From Insolitispirillum peregrinum (lineage in GTDB: Bacteria > Pseudomonadota > Alphaproteobacteria > Rhodospirillales > Rhodospirillaceae), in assembly GCF_042665255.1 (NCBI RefSeq), contig NZ_JBHTCD010000031.1: a stretch of 58,543 nt of DNA; one strand, given 5' to 3'. How positions within the stretch are numbered: position 1 is the first letter of the stretch; each line of letters begins with the position of its first letter. The notes beneath the pieces were generated by a model, which worked only from the letters and a program-made list of their open reading frames with translations, was not told the DNA's origin and searched no databases. Below are positions 25,961 through 34,517 of this stretch, in pieces. The position numbers were made by a program, and so were the translations under genes.

Positions 25961-26371
25961 ATGCCCATCGAATGGCGCGACAAGCTGAGTGTTGGCGACC
26001 CAACGCTGGATGCCGACCACAAGAACCTGATCAAGATCATCAATGAATTCGAGGAAAAGGCCGATGCCGGCTTTGACCGTCAGGTACTGTCCGAGACACT
26101 CAAGCGGTTGATGGGCTATGCCAAGGAGCACTTCGCCCGCGAAGAACGCCTGCAGGCCCGCATCAACTACCCCTACTATGACCGCCACTGTCAGGAACAT
26201 CGCCGCCTGCTGCGCGATGTCGAAGGCCACATCCGCACCTACATGGAGGACACAAGCACCGAAATCGACGGCGAGGTCAAACTGGCCATGCTGCATTTCC
26301 TGCGCGACTGGCTGATCAACCACATCATCGAGCAGGACCTGAAGATGCGGCCCTTTCTGGGCGCATCATGA
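25961..26371 (+). CDS. Bacteriohemerythrin (copy 1)
   Basis: 136 residues, the standard single-domain hemerythrin size. The di-iron ligand pattern is visible: His in LDADHK (about 20), His and Glu in HFAREE (about 58-62), His in CQEHRR, and His and Asp in HIIEQD near 121-126. It reversibly binds O2 at a non-haem di-iron site in the cytoplasm, for oxygen storage or delivery or sensing. GGAGG lies about 8 nt before the start. The next gene, 69 nt on, is a diverged copy. The region between this gene and metZ promoter (about 200 nt) is moderately AT-rich and should contain its promoter, but no clear FNR-type box was seen. Confidence 0.93.
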   Translation: MPIEWRDKLSVGDPTLDADHKNLIKIINEFEEKADAGFDRQVLSETLKRLMGYAKEHFAREERLQARINYPYYDRHCQEHRRLLRDVEGHIRTYMEDTSTEIDGEVKLAMLHFLRDWLINHIIEQDLKMRPFLGAS

Positions 26372-26440
26372 ATCCAGCGTCACCCGACCGGCACCAAGCC
26401 GGACAAAAAAGAACACTCATGAGGATAAGGAGAGTCCACC

Positions 26441-26854
26441 ATGCCCATCGAATGGCGAGACAAGCTGAGCGTCGGCGAACCCACCATTGACGCCGACCAC
26501 AAGATGCTGATCAAGATGATCAATGACTTCGAGGCCCAGGCCAACATCGACTTCACCCGCCAACTGCTGTCCGACACGCTGAAGTCGCTGCTGGAATACG
26601 GCAAGGCGCACTTCGCCCGCGAGGAAATGTTGCAGGTGCGGATGGGCTATCTGTACCACGACAGCCACCGTCAGGAGCACCGCCGCCTGATCCGCGATAT
26701 CGAAGCCTTTGCCCGCACCTACATGACCGATGCCTCGCTGGAGCTGACCCCGGCGGTCAAGATGCACATCCTGCATTTCCTGCGCGACTGGCTGATCAAC
26801 CACATCATTGATCAGGACCTGAAGATGAAGCCGTTCGTGATGCGTCAGCGGTAA
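26441..26854 (+). CDS. Bacteriohemerythrin (copy 2)
   Basis: 137 residues, a tandem paralogue of the gene just upstream: both start MPIEWRDKLSVG.PT.DADHK and both end with HFLRDWLINHII.QDLKM. All iron ligands are kept (DADHK, HFAREE, RQEHRR, HIIDQD). AAGGAGAG precedes the ATG. Divergence is greatest in the middle (EFEEKADAGFD against DFEAQANIDFT) and at the C-terminus, so the copies may differ in oxygen affinity or expression. Likely co-transcribed with copy 1. Confidence 0.93.
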   Translation: MPIEWRDKLSVGEPTIDADHKMLIKMINDFEAQANIDFTRQLLSDTLKSLLEYGKAHFAREEMLQVRMGYLYHDSHRQEHRRLIRDIEAFARTYMTDASLELTPAVKMHILHFLRDWLINHIIDQDLKMKPFVMRQR

Positions 26855-26867
26855 GACCCTCGGGCTC

Positions 26868-26907
26868 CGGGATGGCACGAGAGGGGTTTGCATCTCGTGC
26901 CCGGACC
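26868..26907. terminator. Convergent terminator-like hairpin
   Basis: GGCACGAGA and TCTCGTGCC form a 9-bp stem around GGGGTTTGCA, extended outwards by CCGGG/CCCGG. It lies between the stop codons of the second hemerythrin and the convergent OpgC-like gene. No T tract follows, so it may be a weak or Rho-assisted terminator. Confidence 0.55.
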
Positions 26908-26915
26908 CGGTTCTG

Positions 26916-28100
26916 TCACCCCTTGGCCACCGCCAGAACCCCGCGCCGTTGCAGGGCCCCCGACCATTCCAGCACCACTGCAAAGGCCACCATCAGCAGC
27001 GAGGCGGTCAGCGAGGTCGCCACCTGCACCAGCGGCTGGTCATCCAGCAGCGCGTTCACGCCATCGGCCAGCGGGGACAGCAGGATGCCCAGACAGAATA
27101 CTTCCAGCGAATGCCGCCCCATCACCCGGCAGGCGCGGGCGACCCGGCTTTCCATCCACACACCGGGGCGGAACAGCCCGGCGATGCAATAGGCCACTGC
27201 CAGAAAGTGCAGCAGGCGCAGCGGTGCCAGCGCCGTTTTGCTGATTGGATAAATCATCTGCCCCAGCCACAGCGGTACCACCCGGTCATGCCACGCCGGG
27301 ACATGCCACAACAGCACCAGCGCAAAGCACAGCAGCAGATAGCCCCACGCCAGCCGGTCCACCACCGCCCGCAGGCGAGGCCGGGCCTCCAGCCGGGCCG
27401 GGCCGATCTGCAGCAGGGCACAGACGGCCCCGATGATGAACAACGCCTGCCACGCCCACGGATTAAAGAACCAGCCGCCATCCGGCCAGGCGCGCAGGTT
27501 GATGTCCCACACCTGCGCCGCCGCATAGACCGCCAGCGACAGCGCCAGCGTGAGCCGGGGCCGGTACACCAGCAAGGGCAGCACCGCCGCCATGATCAGC
27601 AGCAACACCATGTACAGCGGCAGCGGGTCCATCAGGCTGGGCTTGAAGCGCAGGGTCAGCTCGGCCACCAGCGCGCCTTCGGTGTCGTTGATCAGTCTGC
27701 CCAACCCCATCTCGCTGATGAAATCGCGCGTCTCGACGTGGGCATTCATCACGAACACGATGCCAACCAGCACCGCAAAGACAAAGATATGGGCCATGTA
27801 CAACTGGGCCACACGGCGCAAAATGCGCACTGCGGCAAACAGATAGCCATGACGATGCAGCCCTGCCGAATAGGCCAGGGCTGCACTGAAGCCGGACAGG
27901 AAGACAAACACTTCGGCGGCATCGCTCAGGCCAAAGGCCCGCATGGTCACCAGCCCGAGGATGTTGTTCGGGATGTGGTCCCACAGAATGAAAATCAGGG
28001 CGAGGCCACGAAACACATCAATCCTGTGGTCCCGCTGGCGGTGGGACACCACCGCGCCGGACAGCACAGTTTCAGACGACAAAGACACCAGACACCCCAC
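26916..28100 (-). CDS. opgC: OpgC-like membrane acyltransferase
   Basis: 394 residues with about ten predicted membrane helices. The N-terminal RIDVFRGLALIFILWDHIPNN and AEVFVFLSGFSAALAY are the signature of the OpgC branch of acyltransferase-3 proteins, which add succinyl groups to periplasmic glucans. The C-terminal MGRHSLEVFCLGILLSP is also typical. The first usable start is a GTG; another GTG four codons later (28088) has GGGG 6 nt upstream and may be the true start. No glucan synthase (opgGH or ndvB) is present in the window, so the substrate is inferred from the family. Confidence 0.87.
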   Translation of the reverse strand: MGCLVSLSSETVLSGAVVSHRQRDHRIDVFRGLALIFILWDHIPNNILGLVTMRAFGLSDAAEVFVFLSGFSAALAYSAGLHRHGYLFAAVRILRRVAQLYMAHIFVFAVLVGIVFVMNAHVETRDFISEMGLGRLINDTEGALVAELTLRFKPSLMDPLPLYMVLLLIMAAVLPLLVYRPRLTLALSLAVYAAAQVWDINLRAWPDGGWFFNPWAWQALFIIGAVCALLQIGPARLEARPRLRAVVDRLAWGYLLLCFALVLLWHVPAWHDRVVPLWLGQMIYPISKTALAPLRLLHFLAVAYCIAGLFRPGVWMESRVARACRVMGRHSLEVFCLGILLSPLADGVNALLDDQPLVQVATSLTASLLMVAFAVVLEWSGALQRRGVLAVAKG

Positions 28101-28202
28101 AAGCCCGCATAACGCCCCACCGCCACATAAGGGGTAGACTCCCGGCGTGCAAGCTCCGTTTTATCAGGAGGCGGTCATAAACAGCCCGCGAGGGGACAGC
28201 CG

Positions 28203-28475
28203 TCAGCGCTTGACCTGGTCATAGACATAGCCGCCGGTCGCACCGGCCGCCGCACCGATCACCCCGCCCCAAACGGTCGAGCCACCGGTCGCAGCCCCCA
28301 CCAGCGCACCGCCCACCGTACCGATGGCCGCACCGGACAGGATGCGCTGTTCACTTTGGGTCATGTTCGAGCACCCACCCAGCCCCAGAGCCGCAACAGA
28401 CAGGGCAACAGACAGGGCAACAGCCACGGCTTTGCCGGCATGGCGCGGGGAAACGAGAGCGGTAACGCGAGACAT
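28203..28475 (-). CDS. Small glycine-zipper lipoprotein
   Basis: 90 residues. A signal peptide ends in a lipobox ALGLGGC (Cys about 35), so the protein is lipidated, most likely in the outer membrane. The mature part contains GAAIGTVGGALVGAATGG and GGVIGAAAGATGGY, two glycine-zipper helices of the kind found in SlyB/YmgG-like lipoproteins. GGAGG lies 5 nt before the chosen ATG. Probably an envelope integrity protein; specific role unknown. Confidence 0.88.
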   Translation of the reverse strand: MSRVTALVSPRHAGKAVAVALSVALSVAALGLGGCSNMTQSEQRILSGAAIGTVGGALVGAATGGSTVWGGVIGAAAGATGGYVYDQVKR

Positions 28476-28658
28476 AACGGCCTCCTGCAGCAAATGGATA
28501 AAAGGTACCATCAGAGTGTCGCCCCATATTAAGGCGGGAAAAAGGCAAAAAATGGTTAATTTCGCGGCAGGGATACCAAAGATATTAGGGGGTTACCCAA
28601 CGGTGTTGCAAAAACAGGTGAAACAACCGCCACGCCAGAAAAAAGCCTGGAAACGACT

Positions 28659-28700
28659 CGGGCCAGAGGGTACCTGCGAAAACAGGCATCCTCTGGCCCG
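28659..28700 (-). terminator. Hairpin after the DHH phosphoesterase gene
   Basis: CGGGCCAGAGG pairs perfectly with CCTCTGGCCCG, and an inner CCTG/CAGG extends the structure around GCGAAAA. On the minus strand it follows the stop codon of the DHH gene by about 32 nt, with a TTTTTT tract about 20 nt further on. Confidence 0.65.
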
Positions 28701-28731
28701 GAGAAGGGCTTGCCCCCGTGACGCTCTGCCG

Positions 28732-29661
28732 TCAGCCGTCGGCATTCATCTTTTCGACCAGCGCCTTCAGGCTTTCTTCCGCCACCGCATGTTCCACCTG
28801 ACAGGTGCCCGCCGCATGGTGACCGCCGCCGCCGTATTCCAGCATCAGCTTGCCGACATTGGTCTGGCTGGAGCGGTCAAAGATCGACTTGCCAACCGCA
28901 AAGACGGTGTTCTGGTTCTGGAAGCCGCGCATGATGTGGATCGAGATGTTGCACTGCGGGAACATCGCGTAAATCATGAAGCGGTTGCCAGCGTAAATCG
29001 GGTCTTCGTCGCGCAGGTCCAGCACCACCACGTTGCCATGGACGCGGGCACAGCGGTTGACCTGTTCCTTGAACATCGCTTCCTGTTCAAAATACAGGTC
29101 AGTGCGTTCCTTGACATCCGGCAGGGCCAGCACGTCGGAAATCGGGTGATCGAGGCAATAGTCGATCAGTTCCATCATCAGCTGATAATTGGAAATGCGG
29201 AACTCGCGGAAACGGCCCAGACCGGTGCGGGCATCCATGATGAAGTTCATCAGGTTCCAGCCTGCGGGCTTCAGCACTTCATCCAGCGAGAACTGCGCCG
29301 AGTCGCCCTTGTCCACCGCCAGCATCATTTCTTCGGAAATGCGCGGCAGCTTTTCCGCCCCGCCATAATATTCGTACACCACCCGGGCAGCCGACGGCGC
29401 TTCGGGGATGATGATGTGGTTGTCGCGCTTGCCCACCCGCAAGGTTTCCGACAGATGGTGGTCAAAGGCGAGGTGTACGCCTTCGACATACGGCAGGTTG
29501 GTGGTGATGTCGTTGCCGGTGATTTCGATCTTGCCGTCCTGCATGTCCTTGGGATGCACGAACTTGATGTCGTCGATCAAGCCCAGCTCTTTCAGGATCA
29601 TGGCGCAGACAAGGCCGTCAAAGTCGCTGCGCGTGACAAGGCGGAATTTCCGTTCCGTCAT
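28732..29661 (-). CDS. DHH-family phosphoesterase
   Basis: 309 residues. DHH motifs: SDFDG with Asp13 and Asp15, DHH at 67-69, and the DHHA1 glycine motif YGGGGHHAAGTCQ near 283. These bind two manganese ions and a phosphate. Family members include exopolyphosphatases, the oligoribonuclease/pAp phosphatase NrnA and cyclic dinucleotide phosphodiesterases; the sequence does not choose among them. The gene is monocistronic and divergent from rpmI. Confidence 0.85.
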   Translation of the reverse strand: MTERKFRLVTRSDFDGLVCAMILKELGLIDDIKFVHPKDMQDGKIEITGNDITTNLPYVEGVHLAFDHHLSETLRVGKRDNHIIIPEAPSAARVVYEYYGGAEKLPRISEEMMLAVDKGDSAQFSLDEVLKPAGWNLMNFIMDARTGLGRFREFRISNYQLMMELIDYCLDHPISDVLALPDVKERTDLYFEQEAMFKEQVNRCARVHGNVVVLDLRDEDPIYAGNRFMIYAMFPQCNISIHIMRGFQNQNTVFAVGKSIFDRSSQTNVGKLMLEYGGGGHHAAGTCQVEHAVAEESLKALVEKMNADG

Positions 29662-29921
29662 CTTTCCCTATTCCTTTTGCATCAGCCGGCCGCGCCCCGC
29701 GGTCTGCCGTTGATCGAAAATCAAGCATTCCTGCGCCCCGGCGCAGTCTGGTCTGCGTGCCGACACCATAGCGACATCAGGGGTACCGACGCAATTGCCG
29801 TAGCCCGGTCAACCCATGGTTCTTTGGCACGATTCAGCCCACACGCTCTGTCGAAAACACCATACAACCAAATTACGCGGTTGAGGATGGGGGGCGATGG
29901 AATTTTATTCACCCAGCCATC

Positions 29922-29950
29922 TTGCCTTTTTACCCTGCTCCGCGTATAAG
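29922..29950 (+). promoter_or_regulatory. Promoter of rpmI-rplT
   Basis: TTGCCT and TATAAG separated by exactly 17 nt, followed by a leader of about 107 nt to the rpmI start. The whole gap from 29662 to 30063 otherwise holds no gene. The long leader would leave room for the autoregulation by L20 known for this operon in other bacteria, but I could not identify a recognised leader motif. Confidence 0.7.
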
Positions 29951-30063
29951 CTCCTCCCTCCAAACCCGAGCGGCGAGGCTGTGTGGGACTCCTTGATTTC
30001 AAGGGTCCTACCGGGCATGCCAATCCGCTTTCGAAAAACACCTCTCTTCGGAAAGGACTTAAA

Positions 30064-30258
30064 ATGCCCAAGATGAAGACCAAAAGCGCCGCCAAAAAGC
30101 GGTTCCGTCTGACCGGCACCGGCAAGGTGCGCGCCAACGTGGCCTACAAGCGCCACATGATGCGCAACAAGCCCAAGCAGATGAAGCGCCAGGCTCGTGG
30201 CACCATGATCCTCAACGATTGTGATGCGCGTATCGTCAAGCTGTACCTGCACGGCTAA
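30064..30258 (+). CDS. rpmI: 50S ribosomal protein L35
   Basis: 64 residues, very basic, beginning MPKMKTKSAAKKRF(R)LTGTGK, the L35 signature. AAAGGA lies 6 nt before the ATG. It is followed 30 nt later by rplT. infC, the usual gene in front of rpmI, is absent: the upstream gene is a DHH phosphoesterase on the other strand. Confidence 0.98.
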   Translation: MPKMKTKSAAKKRFRLTGTGKVRANVAYKRHMMRNKPKQMKRQARGTMILNDCDARIVKLYLHG

Positions 30259-30288
30259 TTTTTCGGTCAGAATTAAAGGAGAACCGCA

Positions 30289-30645
30289 ATGTCTCGTGTG
30301 AAGCGCGGCGTTACCAGCCATGCCCGGCACAAGAAAGTCCTGAAGCTGGCCAAGGGCTACCAGGGCCGCAACTCGACCAACTTCCGTATTGCCATTGAAA
30401 AGGTCGAAAAGGGCCTGCAGTACGCCTACCGTGACCGTCGCAACAAGAAGCGCGACTTCCGCGCCCTGTGGATCCAGCGCATCAACGCTGCCACCCGCGA
30501 ACACGGCCTGCCGTACTCCCGTTTCATTGACGGCCTGAACAAGGCTGGCATCGAACTGGACCGCAAGGTGCTGTCCGACCTCGCCATCCGCGAGCCGGAA
30601 GCCTTCGGCAAGCTCGTCGAACAGGCCAAGGCGGCCCTCGGCTGA
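30289..30645 (+). CDS. rplT: 50S ribosomal protein L20
   Basis: 118 residues, standard for L20, with MSRVKRGVTSHARHKKVLK and LWIQRINAATREHG.PYSRFI.GL. It binds 23S rRNA early in large-subunit assembly and, in several bacteria, represses its own operon. AAGGAG precedes the start. A small GGCACC/GGTGCC hairpin follows the stop codon and pheS starts 123 nt later. Confidence 0.98.
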   Translation: MSRVKRGVTSHARHKKVLKLAKGYQGRNSTNFRIAIEKVEKGLQYAYRDRRNKKRDFRALWIQRINAATREHGLPYSRFIDGLNKAGIELDRKVLSDLAIREPEAFGKLVEQAKAALG

Positions 30646-30696
30646 GCCATGCTGATGGCACCAACCGGTGCCTGACGGCTAAAAATGCTTATACTG

Positions 30697-30729
30697 AGGG
30701 GGGCTGCCTTTCCAAAGGCGGCCCCCTTT
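30697..30729 (+). terminator. Attenuator-like hairpin between rplT and pheS
   Basis: GGGGGCTGCCTTT pairs with AAAGGCGGCCCCC (one G-U pair) leaving only CC in the loop, followed by CTTTGGCTATTT. A TATACT hexamer lies directly before it at 30690-30695. It could reduce read-through from the ribosomal genes into pheST. No Phe-rich leader peptide is seen: the only short frame there lacks Phe. Confidence 0.55.
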
Positions 30730-30768
30730 GGCTATTTCGCCTACCCCCACCTGACTCACAGAGGGATC

Positions 30769-31845
30769 ATGGACAAGCTGGACGAGTTGCGCGCCGAACT
30801 GCTGGCGGCGGTGTCCGATGCGCCTGACGCCGACGCGCTGGAAAAAGTGCGCGTGGCGGTGATGGGCAAAAAGGGCCGCATTACCGACATGATGAAGGGC
30901 CTGGGCCAGATGGACCCGGACGAGCGCCGGACCTTTGGCGCCGCACTGAACGCCCTGAAGGATGACGTTGCCACGGCGCTGGATGGTCGCAAGGCTGCCT
31001 TTGAAACGGCTGCCCTGAACGCCCGGCTGGAAAGCGAGCGGGTCGATGTCTCGCTGACCGCCCGCCCGGACAGTGACGGCACCCTGCACCCGATCAGCCA
31101 GACCATCGACGAAGTGATCGCCATTTTCGGCCAGATGGGGTTTGAACTGGCGGAAGGCCCGGATATCGAAGACGATTTCCACAACTTCACCGCCCTGAAC
31201 TTCCCGCCGGGCCACCCGGCGCGCGAGATGCACGACACCTTCTTCCTGCCCGAACGGGAAGACGGCAGCCGTCACGTCCTGCGCACCCACACCAGCCCGG
31301 TGCAGATCCGCACCATGCAAAGCCGCAAGCCGCCGATCCGGGTGATCTGCCTGGGCCGCACCTATCGCTGCGACTCTGACATGACCCATACCCCGATGTT
31401 CCATCAGATCGAAGGTCTGGTGATTGATACCAACATCAACATGGGCCACCTCAAGGGCTGCCTGAAGGAATTCGTCGAGGCCTATTTCGAGGTCAGCGAC
31501 GTGCCGATGCAGTTCCGCCCCAGCTTCTTCCCGTTCACCGAGCCGTCGGCCGAGGTCGATATCGGCTGTTCGCGCAAGAACGGCGAACTGAAGATCGGCG
31601 AAGGCGACGGCTGGCTGGAAATTCTGGGCTGCGGCATGGTTCACCCGAACGTGCTGAAGGCCTGCGGCTATGACCCGAACGAAGTGCAGGGCTTTGCCTT
31701 CGGCATGGGCCTCGAGCGCATCGCCATGCTGAAATACGGCATCCCCGACCTGCGCACCTTCTTTGATTCCGACCTGCGGTGGCTGCGCCACTACGGATTC
31801 GGTTGCCTTGATGTCCCGACCCTGACCGGAGGGCTGACCCGATGA
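30769..31845 (+). CDS. pheS: Phenylalanyl-tRNA synthetase, alpha subunit
   Basis: 358 residues. The N-terminal coiled coil (about 1-85) is followed by the class II catalytic core: motif 2 with FHQIEGLVID and motif 3 with GFAFGMGLERIAMLKYGIPDLR. With PheT it forms the heterotetramer that charges tRNA-Phe. The start chosen has GAGGG close upstream and gives the family N-terminus MDKLDELRAELL. The gene overlaps pheT by 4 nt (ATGA). Confidence 0.98.
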   Translation: MDKLDELRAELLAAVSDAPDADALEKVRVAVMGKKGRITDMMKGLGQMDPDERRTFGAALNALKDDVATALDGRKAAFETAALNARLESERVDVSLTARPDSDGTLHPISQTIDEVIAIFGQMGFELAEGPDIEDDFHNFTALNFPPGHPAREMHDTFFLPEREDGSRHVLRTHTSPVQIRTMQSRKPPIRVICLGRTYRCDSDMTHTPMFHQIEGLVIDTNINMGHLKGCLKEFVEAYFEVSDVPMQFRPSFFPFTEPSAEVDIGCSRKNGELKIGEGDGWLEILGCGMVHPNVLKACGYDPNEVQGFAFGMGLERIAMLKYGIPDLRTFFDSDLRWLRHYGFGCLDVPTLTGGLTR

Positions 31846-34238
31846 AATTCACCCTCTCGTGGCTGAAAGACCACCTCGACACCATCGCCTCGGTGGCCGA
31901 GATCGGCAAGACGCTGACCATGATCGGGCTGGAGATCGAAGAGATCATCGACCCGTCGTCCAAACTGGACGGCTTTGTGGTCGGCCATGTGCTGACCGCT
32001 GACAAGCACCCCGACGCCGACAAGCTGAAGCTGTGTACCGTTGACAACGGTCAGGGCACCCTGCAGATCGTCTGCGGTGCGCCCAATGCCCGCGCCGGTC
32101 TGAAGGTGGCGCTGGCGACACCGGGCTGCGTGATCCCGGTCAGCGGCGACAAGCTGAAAAAGGGCAAGATTCGCGGCGTGGAAAGTCAGGGCATGATGTG
32201 CTCGACCCGTGAACTGTGTCTCGGCGAAGACCACGACGGCATCATCGAACTGCCGGAAGACACTCCGGTCGGCGTGCCGCTGGCCAGCGTGCTGAACATT
32301 GATCCGGTGTTCGACATTTCGGTGACGCCCAACCGCGCCGACTGCCTCGGCGTGCGCGGAGTCGCCCGTGATCTGGCCGCCGTCGGTCTGGGAACGCTGA
32401 AGGCCGACCCGCTGACCGCGCCGCTGGCCGGGACCTTTGCCAGCCCGCGCCGGGTGCAGATTGCCGAGGATACTCTGGCCGCCTGTCCGGTGTTCGTCGG
32501 TCGCACCATCCGTGGAGTGAAGAACGGCGACAGCCCGCAGTGGCTGAAGGATCGTCTGCTGGCCGTCGGCCTGCGTCCGATTTCGGCACTGGTGGACATC
32601 ACCAACTATGTCACCATCGGCTGGGGCCGTCCGCTGCATGTGTTCGACGCCGACACCCTGAACGGCGACCTGCTGGTGCGCTTTGCCCAACCGGGTGAGC
32701 ACCTGGTGGCGCTGAACGACAAGACCTATGAGCTGACCGCCGAGATGGTCGCCGTTGCCGATCAGGGCAAGGCCCACTCGATCGGCGGCGTGATGGGCGG
32801 CGTGGACAGCGGCTGCACCGGAACCACCACCACTGTCTTCCTCGAAGCGGCGTTGTTCGATCCTCGCCGGATTGCCAGAACCGCCCGTACGCTGACCCTC
32901 GAGTCGGATGCCAAGCACCGCTTTGAGCGTGGCGTTGATCCGCAGTCGCCGGTGTGGGGTGCCGAGCTGGCCACCCGCCTGATCCTCGACCTGTGCGGCG
33001 GCGAAGCCTCGGAACTGGTGATTGCGGGCGACATGCCTGCTGGCAACGGCCCGATCGACTTCCGCCCGTCGCGGGTCAGGCAACTGGTCGGGATCGAAGT
33101 CGCCACCGCCACCATGATCGCCATGTTTGAACGGCTGGGCTGCTCGGTGCTGTCCACCAGTGACGACCTGCTGACCGTCCAGCCGCCGAGCTGGCGCGGG
33201 GACATCGCCGAAGAACATGATCTGGTCGAGGAAGTCGCCCGCCTGAACGGCTATGACAACCTGCCGGTCACCCCGCTGCCGCGCCTGTCGATGCCCAAAC
33301 AGGTGCTGACCGCCCAGCAAAAGACCCTGCGCGTGCTGACCCGTACCCTCGCCGGTCGTGGCCTGCACGAAACCGTCACCTGGTCGTTCCTGCCGCGTGC
33401 GCAGGCCGAACTGTTCGGTGGCGGCCAGCCGGAACTGCTGCTCGCCAACCCGATCAGCAGCGACCTCGACGCCATGCGTCCGTCGATCCTGCCGAATCTG
33501 GCGACTGCCGCCGGGCGCAATGCCGCTCGTGGCTATCCCAACGTCGGCCTGTTCGAAGTCGGCCCGCAGTTCCATGGCGGCGAGCCGGGCGACCAGACGC
33601 GGGTGATTGCCGGTCTGCGCGCTGGCAAGACCGGTCCCCGCCACTGGGACGAGCGCCCGCGGGCGGTGGACGTGTTCGACGTCAAGGCCGACGTGCTGGC
33701 CCTGCTGAAGGCCGCCGGTGTCAACACCGACAGCCTGCAGATTGTGGCCGAAGCGCCGTCCTACTACCATCCGGGACGCTCGGGTTCGCTGCGGTTGGGC
33801 AAGGTGGTGGTGGCCCAGTTCGGTGACCTGCATCCGGCAGTGCTGAAGGCGCTGGACGTCAAAGGCCCAATGGTGGCCTTTGAACTGTTCGTTGAACGCC
33901 TGCCGACGCCCAAGGCCAAGGCCACCAAGGCGCGCAGCCTGCTGCAAGCCTCGGCCTTTCAGCCGCTGGAACGCGACTTCGCCTTTGTGGTGGACACTTC
34001 GGTGGCCGCCGAGGCGATGGTTCGCGCTGCCAGGGGGGCCGATCGCCAGATGATCACCGACGTCAGCGTGTTCGACCTCTATCAGGGTCCGAACATGCCC
34101 GACGGCAAAAAGTCGCTGGCGGTGTCGGTCACCCTGCAACCGATGGAAAAGACCCTCACCGATGCCGAAATCGAAGAGATTTCCGGCAAGGTGATCGCCG
34201 CCATCGAAAAGGCCACCGGCGGCAGCCTGCGCAAGTAA
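31842..34238 (+). CDS. pheT: Phenylalanyl-tRNA synthetase, beta subunit
   Basis: 798 residues, full length: N-terminal tRNA-binding domain (about 40-150, with HPDADKLKLCTVDNG), B3/B4 editing region (about 205-380), B5 domain, core and the C-terminal FDX-ACB domain (about 705-798, LERDFAFVVD and SLAVSVTLQP). Translation is coupled to pheS by a 4-nt overlap. A copy of the hairpin-rich repeat begins about 12 nt after the stop codon. Confidence 0.98.
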   Translation: MKFTLSWLKDHLDTIASVAEIGKTLTMIGLEIEEIIDPSSKLDGFVVGHVLTADKHPDADKLKLCTVDNGQGTLQIVCGAPNARAGLKVALATPGCVIPVSGDKLKKGKIRGVESQGMMCSTRELCLGEDHDGIIELPEDTPVGVPLASVLNIDPVFDISVTPNRADCLGVRGVARDLAAVGLGTLKADPLTAPLAGTFASPRRVQIAEDTLAACPVFVGRTIRGVKNGDSPQWLKDRLLAVGLRPISALVDITNYVTIGWGRPLHVFDADTLNGDLLVRFAQPGEHLVALNDKTYELTAEMVAVADQGKAHSIGGVMGGVDSGCTGTTTTVFLEAALFDPRRIARTARTLTLESDAKHRFERGVDPQSPVWGAELATRLILDLCGGEASELVIAGDMPAGNGPIDFRPSRVRQLVGIEVATATMIAMFERLGCSVLSTSDDLLTVQPPSWRGDIAEEHDLVEEVARLNGYDNLPVTPLPRLSMPKQVLTAQQKTLRVLTRTLAGRGLHETVTWSFLPRAQAELFGGGQPELLLANPISSDLDAMRPSILPNLATAAGRNAARGYPNVGLFEVGPQFHGGEPGDQTRVIAGLRAGKTGPRHWDERPRAVDVFDVKADVLALLKAAGVNTDSLQIVAEAPSYYHPGRSGSLRLGKVVVAQFGDLHPAVLKALDVKGPMVAFELFVERLPTPKAKATKARSLLQASAFQPLERDFAFVVDTSVAAEAMVRAARGADRQMITDVSVFDLYQGPNMPDGKKSLAVSVTLQPMEKTLTDAEIEEISGKVIAAIEKATGGSLRK

Positions 34239-34249
34239 GGTTAAAAAAG

Positions 34250-34396
34250 AGAGCGGACTGCCGTCCACACCTACCCGGAGGCCAATGCCCCCGGACCCCC
34301 ATTTTTTCTTTGACTATCAAAGGAGTGGGGTCCGGGGCCTCAAGGCCCCGGCGAGGTGTGGAGCAGCGCTCCACCTCCTTGTTTCCCTTCTGCCGT
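34250..34396. mobile_element. MITE-like element copy without clear terminal repeats
   Basis: Same module order as the copy at 44118-44299: GCGGACTGCCGTCC, a CCCCCGGACCCCCATTTTTTC segment, TATCAAAGGAGTGGGGTCCG, GGGGCCTCAAGGCCCC and GTGGAGCAGCGCTCCAC, then CTTGTTTCC. The left terminal repeat is missing and the right is decayed (TTCTGCCGTAAAC). It sits between the pheT stop codon and a strong terminator. Confidence 0.8.
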
Positions 34397-34402
34397 AAAC
34401 AC

Positions 34403-34446
34403 AAAAAAAGACCGGGAAGGACATCGTGCCTTCCCGGTCTTTTTTG
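34403..34446. terminator. Strong bidirectional terminator
   Basis: AAAAAAAGACCGGGAAGG and CCTTCCCGGTCTTTTTTT form a stem of 11 GC-rich base pairs plus an A/T extension around ACATCGTG. It serves pheT from the left and the lipoprotein gene from the right. Confidence 0.93.
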
Positions 34447-34517
34447 TCAGCCCCATGTAGTTTGACTGCATAACGCATCAACTGCAGTCTTGCTGCACAA
34501 CACCTCCCGTGCAGTGG

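Noticed and set aside
30648..30674. Phenylalanine leader peptide controlling pheST
   Set aside because: The only short frame between rplT and pheS (MLMAPTGA) has no Phe codon, so classical attenuation by leader translation is not supported.
31791..34268. 825-codon open frame antisense to pheT
   Set aside because: Same cause: the plus-strand gene is unmistakable PheT and the antisense product is low-complexity without start signals.
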